Assembly: GCA_028554795.2 (NCBI GenBank)
Contig: CM068841.1
Coordinates: forward strand, 24,113,308-24,177,307
Reading direction: 5' to 3'
DNA: 64,000 nt
From: Sinohyriopsis cumingii
Lineage: Eukaryota > Mollusca > Bivalvia > Unionida > Unionidae
Position numbers and translations under genes: made by a program. A model generated the notes under the pieces. The model was not told where the DNA came from and ran no database searches. It saw only the letters and a program-made list of their open reading frames with translations. Each line of letters begins with the position of its first letter. The stretch's first letter is position 1. Shown here one piece after another: positions 1 to 11,245 of this stretch.

Positions 1-1220
1 CTTAAGTCCTTCAGCAAGTAACTTCACTATGGTTACCACGACATTAAACAACCTTCTTTTGTTGCTATGCCACAATGCACAACAACAAACAAAACCTGAA
101 ACTGGGAAATACTCACATCATCTTGTACATACCGGTTGTTTAAATAAAGTGAATCACGCCATCATAAGCATTATCGTATTCTTCTTTAAATAACATATGG
201 TACATTAGGTCAAACGTGAGGAATAATATTGTCAAAATACGAAACAGTGAAGTGGCACCAAATAATATGCAATTGATGGTTACCCTAACTATGAGGCATA
301 CCCCATATTCCTGTAAGGATGGCTTGGCCGATCATCAATTTTACTATATCTCAAAAATACGATTTATTACAATATATTACAAAATAGCTGTAAATAAAGG
401 AATATAATGTGGTAGTACATTTTTGTTTCCTAATTCACCCTAATGCTCAATATTAGCCATTAACGTTACAGTATAATCGGACTTATTTATAATAAATGCA
501 CATCAGTGATACCTAGGGCAAGGAATGCATCCATTGTGTCAAACCGTGTCTAATCGGGTGTCTATTTGAAATTTCTCATTTTAATAAACAATAAATTCTC
601 AGTTATGCAATTAATAAACTCTTAACTCTAACACATAAACACTGATTTATCTTACAAGCATAGTCTTAACACATTCAGATAGCTACATTCAGTATACCTC
701 AAAAGTACACCATTCAAAACTAAACATTATTAGTTCGTTAAAGTTATCAAAGATTGGTGAATTTTAAAAAAAAAAATCTTTTCATGATAAGAATCAATCT
801 TCTGGAGATACCTGTTTAATTTTGATGCTAGCTGCTACCTTCGAAAAACAGACTTATGTAAATATAAAACATTTCAAACTCTGACAGGCCTTACGCTTAT
901 TTTTTGTAATCACATTATGTCACAGATGAATGTTAATCCATTCGGAAAGAAAATCAATTTTATCTATATAAATAAACCATAGTACACAGAATACAATTAT
1001 TACTTCGTTTCAAAATTAATTTCATATTTGACAAACATCGAATCAGCAACCAAAATGTGTACAGATCACACCAGAGCTACACGTTTTCCTCAACATTAAA
1101 ATGAGGATAACCAAAGTGAAATTTGTCTATGAAAAGACAAGAATAAAATTAGCAGAAAAAGCTGGGTCAGTCTTTTTCCAAATATATCTCAACGTTTTAG
1201 TGGGAGAATATCGGCATTTG

Positions 1221-1492
1221 CCTAGAGCTTAATATGTTTTGGAGCGAAATCGTAATCAAATTCGACTTTCACAAAACGCTTCAACATTAAGTACAATATC
1301 AGTTCATGGATAATGTAACTAAACCTACGTCTTACAGTAAGGTATTTATCATAGAGTTTAATATGTTTTAGAGCGAAATCGTAATCAAATTCGACTTTCT
1401 CAAAACGCCTCAACATTGAGTACATTCTCAGCTCATGGACAATGTAACTAACCTAATGTAACTAAACCTACATCTTAGAGCAAGGTATTTAT
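1221..1492 (+). repeat. 129-bp tandem duplication
   Basis: TAGAG.TTAATATGTTTT begins two copies 129 bp apart, both ending AAGGTATTTATC. The second copy has a small internal repeat of CTAATGTAACTAA. A 67-residue minus-strand ORF across it is just the repeat read twice. Confidence 0.88.
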
Positions 1493-2184
1493 CCAAGAAG
1501 TAACATTATTGTGCGTACGTTTAGACAGACCTAAGAGACTTTTTACATAGGAACACGCGTTTGGGTTATGTACCTGCTACGGATTAGAAGTTTTATGAAT
1601 GTAAAGCCAGTCCATTTAATTTTGCCAGAATATCGCAATATTCAAATGCAAATAAATGGAAAATATAGGAAACAAATTGAGACGTTACGAGAAGTTACTC
1701 CGCTTCACATTCATAACAAATGGAATCTACTAAATCTGTAGAGTATAGCATTCACAAACTTGAATGTACAAAGAGCAATGACTGTTGTGAAATAAATTTG
1801 GCGGGAACAATAATTTGTCGATTGCACCATCGTATTATCCACATATGAAGTACAATGTTTCATAGATATCCATTGATAAACTATAGAACTATATACGTTT
1901 ACAATATTGCCGCATACACACTATCAAGCACCAATGAGAAAAGACAATAATTCAAACAGAAATTACTGGAGCTGAGCGATTTATCAATGTGTACATCTTC
2001 AAACAATGGACATAATATGAACTAAGACGCAGCTCATCAGCAAATGTCTCTCGAAGCGACGCTTTACTTTCCGAAAAAGATTAGTGAATGTGCAGTTTAA
2101 CGTCATTTTAAGCACATTATGGGAAATACATAACAGCAAGTATATTTCTTCGAGGAAGAAAGCCTTCTCAAATATGCATATTCA

Positions 2185-2285
2185 TCGAGCCAAGTTTTGA
2201 ACCCACGCGGACATATGTGAGATCTGAGCAATCGACAAGGCGAGCTCCTTGGCACACTCGGCTCTGTCCGAAAAGAATTTCCCTG
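2185..2285 (-). mobile_element. Possible tRNA-like SINE head, minus strand
   Basis: On the minus strand, GAGTGTGCCAAGGAGCTCGCC is followed by GGGTTCAAAACTTGG, resembling boxes A and B. The surrounding sequence shows no clear tail or duplication, and the fold is not a good functional tRNA. Low certainty. Confidence 0.3.
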
Positions 2286-2959
2286 AGTATAATATAAGAC
2301 GATTTCATTTTAACTGCCGAATGTTGAACCCATCTTCTTGGTCCTCATGTTTTTAGAAGTAGCCGCTGTGACAACCATTTTTGCAATAAGATAGGTAACA
2401 CCTTCATTTTGGAAAAACAATATACCATTAGAAGACTTTTGGTGAAACCTTCATATCGATATGTTTACCCGTTTGGGAAAAATGGTGAACAAACAATTAC
2501 ATTTTATAATATTATACGTTTTAGACCGAAGAGGTTTATGATGTATTCGCAAGATAGCTAGAATAATATCATCATGCCAAAAGCTCATTTCCTTTGTACT
2601 TCTATAATAATAATAATAATAATAATAATAACTTAATCTCGTTTTTCACTGAATATAATGAATATTTGTTCTTGTTCAAAAGTCTTCCAAATCTTATCTT
2701 TGGAATCAAAGAAATAGTCAAGAAGATTGATCTTGGACACTTTAAATCAAAGAAGTTTCTGTATCGATGACTTAAAAAATTCACGATCAGTATGTCCAAA
2801 TGGACAAAAACATGATTCTAGAACTGATTCCCTAACAGCAAACAACAGCAAATCAACACATTCATACCGATAATTCCATGTGTCAAAACAACATTATCGA
2901 ATCATATTTCTCAAAGTCTGGTGAAATCTTTCTGAAGATCTTTAACGTTGATGGTGATA

Positions 2960-3270
2960 GGCATAAGAATGAAATTGTTAGGTACCTAGTTCATGCATAA
3001 CTTGCTGCAAAATTCCTTTACAGAATTTTAATCTTGTTCAGATTGGACAGACTTAGGAAAGCCAGAAGTATAAAACAACTTTATCAAAGCTTTTACTCTG
3101 GATTTAGTGTTAATATGTTTGAAAGATAAAATTTTGGAAATCTTGTGAACGCTTACATTATGGTCAACAATTATCAGTTGCCTAAGTTACATGACTTAGT
3201 CTTTTGCCAGGGACTAACACATTCTGTAATTTTGCTGCTAAGTGATTCGTCAGATGCAAGAACTGTTTGC
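2960..3270 (+). repeat. Dispersed repeat related to 11.0-11.25 kb
   Basis: It shares with 11040-11240 the landmarks CATAACTTG, TTAGGAA..CCA.AAG, AAATCTTGTG..CGC and TATTATGGTCAA, in order. Possibly part of an old retroelement ORF; frames are broken. Confidence 0.5.
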
Positions 3271-3784
3271 ACACGAGCCAAAAACAAGGTCTTCTCATAT
3301 CAACTTAACGTGGTATAATGCCTACAAATTCAAAAGAAGATATTACATGGGATATACGGTATTGAATTTCTTTTGTAGGCTATGAAATCGTGACCGTTCT
3401 ATCGAGGTAAATATTTAACTCTAGCGTATTATCCTCAAAATAAGTCACAAGGACGTCAGCACATTTATTTCAAGTATTTATAAACCATTACTGAAAGACA
3501 CTTATCATCGCCAGCCAACGATACCTGACGCTTTTAATGAAATCTTAAGTAATTGTAAGTATACAGGATACGTCCCAATTATGCCGGTTTTAAAAAAATG
3601 ACCCGTCAATCCATCCACTTCGTATACATATACATATTATAAAGGTGGTAAATGTGAAGGTTATAGCCCATCAAGACCAGAGATTTCAAGGTACAATGTA
3701 TGAACTGCACAGAAAAAGCCTCAAGTATGTATGCATAGAAGCATTAAGGCTGCCTTATTTAATTATGAACTAAAAAGAATATTT

Positions 3785-3900
3785 ACTTAAGGTTTGATGT
3801 ACTTTATGAGCGACCGGTTACATTATTGCGAACGTGACCTTTATCATCTGGGCGTTGAAATCACTCTTTTTACTCATTGACCTATACTTATGTATGTATG
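3785..3900 (+). repeat. Dispersed repeat of about 120 bp, copy at 3.8 kb
   Basis: TTTACTTAAGGT, CATTATTGCGAACGTGAC and GGGCGTTGAAATCAC in order, ending TTGACCTATA just before a (TATG)n array. Related copies at 13.85 kb (minus) and 20.8 kb (plus). Confidence 0.6.
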
Positions 3901-3930
3901 TAGGTAAGTAGGTAGGTAGGTATGACAGAA

Positions 3931-3963
<33 letters not shown>

Positions 3964-4027
3964 TGTATGTATGTATGTATGTGTGTGTGTGGTATGTATG
4001 TATGTATGTATGTATGTATGTATGTAT
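3893..4027. repeat. (GTAG/GTAT)n microsatellite, with (AAT)n at 4139-4173
   Basis: TAGG-type units pass into (TATG)n with a short (GT)n interruption. Tyr/Val/Cys-Met and Ile-His-Thr-Tyr ORFs on both strands are artefacts of the repeat. Confidence 0.95.
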
Positions 4028-4138
4028 TACTCGTATTACCATGAGATTTGTGAACAAGAGATATTTTGTTTGTACTTCATTATCTCCATTACACAATGCA
4101 GACTAATTCAAGAACTTAAAACTAATTAAAGCATGTTG

Positions 4139-4174
<36 letters not shown>

Positions 4175-4199
4175 TTTATAAATGAAATATTTTTTAAAC

Positions 4200-4730
4200 T
4201 TTATATTATTATGCCAAACGTTTAGTCGGTCATACATTTTTATATTCGCTGATTCTCCCTTTTCCCTTTTCATTTAAAATTACTTCTAATTTAAGGTACA
4301 CGACCATTATAAATTATATGTATTAATATGATTTAAACTGCACCCTATTGAATTTCCAATATAATTATTTGTGTTTGATTTATTTTTGTTTGGGGTTTGT
4401 TGGGGAGATGGTATTGGGTGCTCTTTTTGTATCGATATTATTATTATTGTTAGCTACAACTCCATTTTGGAAACAAACTTTCCTAATGTTGTAACTTGCT
4501 GGTACACGCTGTACCTACTTTTGTTTTCCTTGCCATTTTATTTTTATCCTCAAACTTTCAGTCCAGATTCGAAAGAAAAATGTTGATTTGCTTTGATTTC
4601 ATTTCCTAAACAAAGAATGAAAACTTTGAAACTATGTTATATATGGATGGTGGAGGTTTGCCAGAGTGTTAGGAAGGGTCTTTTGACTTCACGTATTTGG
4701 GGCTGGCGAAACGTTCAAGTATCTTACTAG
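4200..4730 (+). repeat. Diverged segmental duplication, copy 1
   Basis: It aligns in order with 5700-6345: landmarks AAGGTACACGACCATTATAA, CTCCATTTTGG.AACAAACTTTCCT and a TTTATTTTTATCCTCAAACTTTCAG end. Roughly two thirds of positions seem to match. Contents unidentified. Confidence 0.6.
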
Positions 4731-4739
4731 CAGACACAT

Positions 4740-4915
4740 ACAATAATACTTTTCGACAAGGCAAGTAATCTGGTAGACGCTGGCAAAATACTACTGGTAA
4801 ACGAGTGAAAAATGTATCGTAGACAACAGTAGACAAAGGCAATAATGCTGGTAGACGAGGTGATTAATATTGGTGGTCAAGGACACTAATAACGGTAGGC
4901 AAGAATAATACAACT
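4740..4915 (+). repeat. Diverged 21-bp-type minisatellite (CTGGTAGAC.AGG.CAATAAT)
   Basis: Degenerate repeats around CTGGTAGAC and GGCAATAAT, adjoining the 45-bp array. The same motif occurs in opposite orientation at 49.3 kb. Confidence 0.6.
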
Positions 4916-4920
4916 GATAG

Positions 4921-5265
4921 GCAGGGGCAATTTCATTAAGACATATTTCCAATGGACCCTGGTAGTCAAAAGCAATTTCATTAAGACGTATTTCCAATGG
5001 ACCCTGGTAGTCAAAAGCAATTTCATTAAGACGTATTTCCAACGGACCCTGGTAGTTAAGAGCAATGTCATTAAAACATATTTCCAATGGACCCTGGTAG
5101 TCAAAAGCAATTTCATTAAGACGTGTTTTCAGTGGACCCTGGTAGTCAAAAGCAATTTCATTAAGACGTATTTCCAATGGACCCTGGTAATCAAAAGCAA
5201 TTTCATTAAGACGTATTTTCAGTGGACCCTGGTGGTCAAAAGCAATTTCATTAAGCCAGCAGTTA
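4921..5265. repeat. 45-bp minisatellite, about 7.5 units
   Basis: GCAATTTCATTAAG recurs every 45 bp (4927, 4972, 5017, 5062, 5107, 5152, 5197, 5242), with TGGACCCTGGTAGTCAAAA completing the unit. Because 45 is a multiple of three, the minus strand stays open in two frames; one reads a 15-residue repeat LEIRLNEIAFDYQGP. No start context or homolog supports a protein. Confidence 0.92.
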
Positions 5266-5699
5266 ACATGGACACTTTTGTGAGGTCAACTTATGCAACC
5301 TTCATTCTTTCATATGGAATTTCCTTATAAAGGCTGACCATCCTGAGTAGTAACCACATCGGCAACATATTGTCCGTTCCATCGATAAACGCCTTGTTTA
5401 TCTAGTTTTGGACACGAGCTATTTGTTATGGGGCTGTCTCGTCATTTTTAAGAACATAATTAAATCATAGCAGCTAAATATGTCCAGAATTTTAGTATCT
5501 CACTATCGCCATTTTGAATTAGTTTCATTTTAAATACTTGAAACCACTTTTCTTGAATTATCTATTATTTCATCTAAAATGGAATAAAGGAAATCCAGTA
5601 TTATACCTGTGGATATTTAGTTCATTTATCTCCCTTTACAATGTTCCAATGTTTGTTTGTTTTTTGAAAATATTGATTAGATTTATAAATTAAATTTTA

Positions 5700-6345
5700 T
5701 ATTATCCTTAAATTATTATACCACAATTGGCATAATCATGTCATCTTAAAACAATAATCGATTCAAAATATGGTATCGGTTGTTTCTTCTTATCCCCTCC
5801 CTGGCGTACAATTATATTTAATTTTAGGTATACAAACATTATAAATTATGATATGTTTCAAATTGTATGCTATAGCATTTCATATAGAAATGGACACTAC
5901 TGTCCCTGCAGTTATGGTGATGCTAAGGGACGTAGTAGTATGTGTGCCTGCAATGTTTCCTTTGGTAGATGAAATGCTGCCTCAGAATATTTGTCAAACA
6001 AAGGTGAGCAAGTTGTTGTTTCCTTACATCTTTTTGCTCTTTTCTCCATTCATACTTTTATTATAAGATACACATCCATTTTGAAAACAGACTTTCCTCG
6101 TGTTTTTAACTAGCTGTTACTTCATATACCACTTGTTTTCATTGATATGTTATGCTTTTTATTCTCAGACATTCACCCCAAATTCAAACGAAGTGATGAC
6201 AATCTATGATCTACAATGAATGGCTTCACAACAGCTTATCACCTTAATTTATTCACTACACAGATGGGATGGGGAAGGTTGTCCTGCGTGCGAGGACGGA
6301 TGGTATTGACATCGTCTATCTGATGCTATTGAAACGTGGATTTAC
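5700..6345 (+). repeat. Diverged segmental duplication, copy 2
   Basis: Partner of 4200-4730. It contains TAGGTATACAAACATTATAA, TCCATTTTGAAAACAGACTTTCCT and an acceptor-like TTTTTATTCTCAG at the same relative place. A short Cys-rich reading CPCSYGDAKGRSSMCACN near 5893 has no counterpart in copy 1, so it is not claimed as a gene. Confidence 0.6.
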
Positions 6346-6844
6346 TTTGTGTTAAGATGGGTCATGTACATTAGCAACTTCTGAGTTCAGTTATTGCGAA
6401 ATAAACGTCAACACCTCTGCTTTAGATGAAACGTGTGTTTAAATAGGTGATGCAAATCTTGATTAATACGTTCCATCAGTGTTCAATGAGTGCTGATATG
6501 AATAAAACAAGACTCAAGTTAAAGATTTCATTTTATTCTATACAGATTAGTCTACTACTGAAGCACGTTTTTGAAGACTGCAGTTCATACTGCTCGTCAC
6601 TTTTCGATATGCACTGTTATTGTTTTAATATAATAGAACTCCCAGTAGGACAAAGCAGACAAAACGAAAGGCTCACAGAAAGCATATATATAACGAACAG
6701 TAGTAGTTATAAACTTTATTAAGATATAATTGTCCTTGATATTATTTAAATGGAAATTAATTTTGATATAAGTAAATGTATAGAAGGTGCTCGTGAAAAC
6801 ATTAGAAAAATGTGATAAATCATACATTTTACCTCCTTTCATCA

Positions 6845-6848
<4 letters not shown>

Positions 6849-6891
<43 letters not shown>

Positions 6892-6900
6892 CTCTCTCTT
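6849..6900. repeat. (CT)n microsatellite
   Basis: About 25 CT units with one G interruption. Confidence 0.96.
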
Positions 6901-7924
6901 TGAAGCTTCAGGAGTAGGTACACAGCCTTGTTCTGGAGTTCAACTGTTTCTGTGTCCAAATTCCGCTTTGCTGCTTTCCTCCTTCAAGGACTGAGGTCCA
7001 ATTTCGATATATATGAGCATAGAAGGGCCGGGTTCCTGAACATTCATATGCATATAATTATTGTGTGTGTGCATGCGTGCGTGTTGCGTCTGTGTGTGTT
7101 TGTGTGTGTGATGCAGGTGTTGTCTTTATCTTTAATATCAGATACAAAATGTTCAGGAGACATACTGTCTCTTGCTTGGTTTAACGTAGGATAATACCTT
7201 GAGGTCCGGGTAACATTTGCATGCCTTTCCAGGTTTAGTTACATTCGTCTTCAGTTTGCATTATACCGATGTCAGTTAGAACAAGGTCGCAAAACTTTCC
7301 AATATACTGTAATAATACCTGTCAGACGACGAAAGAAAGACATTTATGTTAATATTGAAATTGTCATCATGCACATTAGCACAGAGGATAGCTTCAGTAG
7401 TATATTCTATTACTACGTTCCTTTTTTCTGAAACACAATTATAACAGTTCACCAGTATACATTAAATATGCATTTCTTATTAAAAATCCTTTAATAAAAG
7501 AGATTAATACAATCAATATATATTCGGTATATGTCTGAAACTATCTTTATGAAAATATGTATTATAGGGATTTTATAAAAAGAACCATATACTAATATAT
7601 TATTTTTTAATAAGAATTGTAACAATCTTTTATCCGTAAAATACAGTTGAAATCGTCCAAAAGAGTGCATAATGGTATAGTAAGTATGATAACATACGTT
7701 CTATGTTGACTATTGTACCACGTCATCTATAAACTCTACCTTGTATTTTGATTTGGACGAATGTATATTACGTTTCATGTTTTCTCGACTCACCTATAGA
7801 AAACCCTTCCGGTTCCGGCCTCTCGTGCCAATACCTGTTTCCAAATTTTAGGGCCCTGAACTTCGCTGCCAGGATACAGTTTAATGTTGGACGTTGGATG
7901 AGTTGGTCTCGAGTTCTCTGTGAC

Positions 7925-8007
7925 AAAACCAGTCTACAGGTCTACAAGACCAGTCCACGGGTCTACAAGACCAGTCCACATGTTTACAAGGCCGGTCCAC
8001 ATGTCTA
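7925..8007 (+). repeat. 21-bp minisatellite, about 4 units
   Basis: ACCAGTCCAC and GTCTACAAG repeat with a 21-bp period; one frame reads TSPRVYK heptads. Confidence 0.85.
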
Positions 8008-10508
8008 AGTCCTTGTGTGAATTAATACATATATTTATATGTTGATGTATGAAATACAGATCAAACTATTATAAAGGGATCATGTAATATATCTTTGTTT
8101 AGTAGAACAGTTTCTAAAAGTTGAAATTACCAGCATTTTTGCACATGTGCTATAGTCTGTAACTTGTTTAAAATAAAAAGCAAATACATTGCATCACGTA
8201 AAAAGCAAATGTATTGCATCACGGAAAAACTGGACAAATTCTTTCAAATTTGTTATTTATTTTTCACTGCAATATTCTACGGGTAATTTTTCCCTCAAAT
8301 ATTTTCCTGTATCTGCCATCGGCATAGCTTTCACATCGGTCAAGCTATTTTGACCAGCACATAACGTTTGCATAGCAGGATGTCTTCAATTTTATTGCAT
8401 CTGCTGCTTGTTGCACACTTTCCATGAATACACATCGGAAACGCCTTGTCTACGCCTTGGATGTTAGCCTCAACTTCAGTTGTGCAGCTACATTTGCATA
8501 TTATTGTGTCATAAATTTACAATTACCGAGACACTTGGTGTTTATCTATGACACTCGAGAGTGGCTAATTGTATATAATGAAGAGAAATGGGCCGCGATC
8601 AGAGCCTTTTGGAACACATTTATCATATGTCATCACAACGTGAGAGTTCCTAACCCACTAATTCTGTTTGTTATTAATAGAAATCACCTTATGAAGAATA
8701 TAAAGCAATTAATGCATGACATCCATGCAACCTAACATCTTCGGCCATTAACAGAATCGACAGGAAATGATTGGATATCTTGCATAGCACATGATGTCTT
8801 TAAGGCATGTGCATTCTTTCACTTCAGCAAGTTTTACAATTTCTGTCAAGCAAGTACAATCAATTTACAAGAGTCTTTTGAATGTGTTATTATCGCAAAA
8901 GGACTAGAAAAGGACTAGAAAAGGTACATAAGTGGCCAATTGAATATGCAACAGCTGTAACCTCTTTGCTAAGTGTGCAAGAAAAACACAGATGCTGAAG
9001 GAATGGGTATTTCTGTTCCACGTAGCCAAGAAAAAGAAAAGGAAAAACTATTTTTAGTATGTATTTATTTCCTTTGTTTTTGTTTGTATTTGTTTCTTGT
9101 ATTTAAATTAGTAACCGAATTAGAGTACTTAAATAGTGTGGTCATTGAAAAGCCTTCCAACTTCAGTTGTTGTTTTTAGAGCCATTACAGTTTACACATT
9201 TTATCAGGAATAAAAGTAGACATGGTTATAGTTTTAGGCCATTAAGGAAATATTCAAAATTGCACAATTTGTAGACCCTCATTTTGCTGTGTTTCTTAGC
9301 ATGTTCTTCTAAACACCGTTTGAGTTAGTTGAAATTTGTTATACGTATTTTTATTCATATGAGATGTTCAGATCATTACATGAATTTTCAGCATGATACA
9401 CAATTTACATAATATTTTACTTTTAGGTTGTTATAAAATTACTGTTAGCGCAGTCCAGCAAAGAAAAAACAACTAAGGTAGACAAGTGTATATTTTTAAG
9501 TATATTTTTTGCATTGTTTTCTATATTTTATTTTTTATTTCATTATATTGTGTCCAAGATCAATAACAGGTTTAGTATATATAAAAAAAGACTTTTTATT
9601 ATAACTCAGTGAGGATCATTATCTTAACCTGAGTCATGGAAATTGTACTTTTGTAGTTAGACCTACGTAATAATGGTCACATGCTTCAATGTGATTGTGA
9701 TGGTAGAGTTTCACACACACACAAAATCGTTCTAGAACTATATACTTTTTAATCCTTTTCCGGGTTCTCATTTTACGTCTCAGTTTAAAATATAATCTTG
9801 TTTAATGGAAAACTTAGTTATTTATACTCTATGATCTAGCAGAATCAGTTTCAGGTATTCAGGTGACTAGTAGTTTGCTTGGGCTGGAATTTTAATTATT
9901 CAGCTAGTTTATTCTCTGGAAATGCAAAAGTGCTCTGATAACATTCATGGAAATAGAGACTTGAATTTACAATGAAATTTCAAATAAAAATTTAATACTT
10001 TGATAGCATTGTTTTTATCAAAACAAAACCTGTTGATACATCAAAAGCTTTAGGAGTCACAGACACTTTCATGGTTGGATTTAACTTGGATTTCCTCTAA
10101 AGGTTACTGAAAAATTTTATTAGTAGGACTTGGGTCTAATTATAAGATTTCTTGGGGATTTAACTTGCATTACTGTAAATTGTTTTATCTTTTCATTTTC
10201 ACTTCGTGTTCTAGGAAGACAAATTATTTTTTGAATTTTACAAAGCTTGTCCTTTTTTGCTTATTTTAAGACCATGGATTCGTAATAATATCTACCCGCA
10301 TAAGAGAGTTTTTGGATTGAATCACAATAAATTAAAGTTTAATGTTTTCATACAATTTTACTATTTTAACTGGTTTCTTTTCAGTGTGACTCTCATGCTT
10401 TACAAAGACATTTCTTGTTTTTTTCCTATTTCTGTTCCATCTCGGGCTTAATTAAATACAAGCAAACGTAAAGAATGTATAGCTAGGACTATAATAAGGA
10501 TCAGTATC

Positions 10509-10512
<4 letters not shown>

Positions 10513-10591
<79 letters not shown>
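10513..10591. repeat. (TA)n microsatellite
   Basis: About 39 uninterrupted TA units. Confidence 0.97.
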
Positions 10592-10593
<2 letters not shown>

Positions 10594-11039
10594 CAATTCT
10601 GCTTTACATTTACATTTTTTCATGCAAGTTATGCCATAGTGGATGGTAAATATGCAAGTTTTATTTTTATAGATTTGTTTATTAGATAATAAATAGATCC
10701 AAAATCAATTTGTTTCACTTCTTTTATCTTTCAAATTTCTTGATTATATTGGAATAATATCATATATTACAAGAAAAGCATTTATTGCTTCAACTCTGTA
10801 GCCGACGCGAGTACAGAATGCTTCACTGACAATTGAACTGATATACTTCTAATTTTGTTTGTTTTCTCATTTTTAGGTCACTTGCACGTTGGTTATGTGA
10901 TGTGTACTGTAACAGTGAAAACATGTGGTGTATCAAGGTCACCCAAATTTAATACAATCTTATTAAAATCATATTCGGTAAAGTTTGATGCAATCTTTCT
11001 AAAGACACTTGACATTCAGGATTATAGACAAACAGATGA

Positions 11040-11245
11040 TTGGGTTCTTATTTCATATATAACTTGTTAAAAAATTCAAGACATAAGATTTGACTCTTGC
11101 GTAGACTCGACCAATTTAGGAAGACCAAAAGGTGCAAACAATTACCTCTGAAAATCTTGTGGGCGCACATATTATGGTCAAAGGTAGTTGCTTTCATGAC
11201 TGATAAAGTCTGTCATAATTCTGCTAAACGGTTCCTTAAACGCAG
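11040..11245 (+). repeat. Dispersed repeat related to 2.96-3.27 kb
   Basis: Partner of the repeat at 3 kb. A 100-residue ORF (11097-11399) overlaps it but matches no family I know. Confidence 0.5.

Noticed and set aside
3818-4129. ORFs on both strands across the (TATG)n array, and similar ones at 13.6, 27.9, 28.9, 32.8, 33.8, 38.3, 42.5, 60.1 and 62 kb
   Set aside because: They consist of codons forced by the repeat (Tyr-Val-Cys-Met, Ile-His-Thr-Tyr, Leu-Ser, Tyr-Ile, Arg-Glu); no coding evidence.
4921-5265. A CRISPR array
   Set aside because: The units are contiguous without unique spacers, in a eukaryotic genome.
8424-8735. A 103-codon ORF as a gene
   Set aside because: No recognisable domain, signal or splice context; single ORF in repeat-rich sequence.
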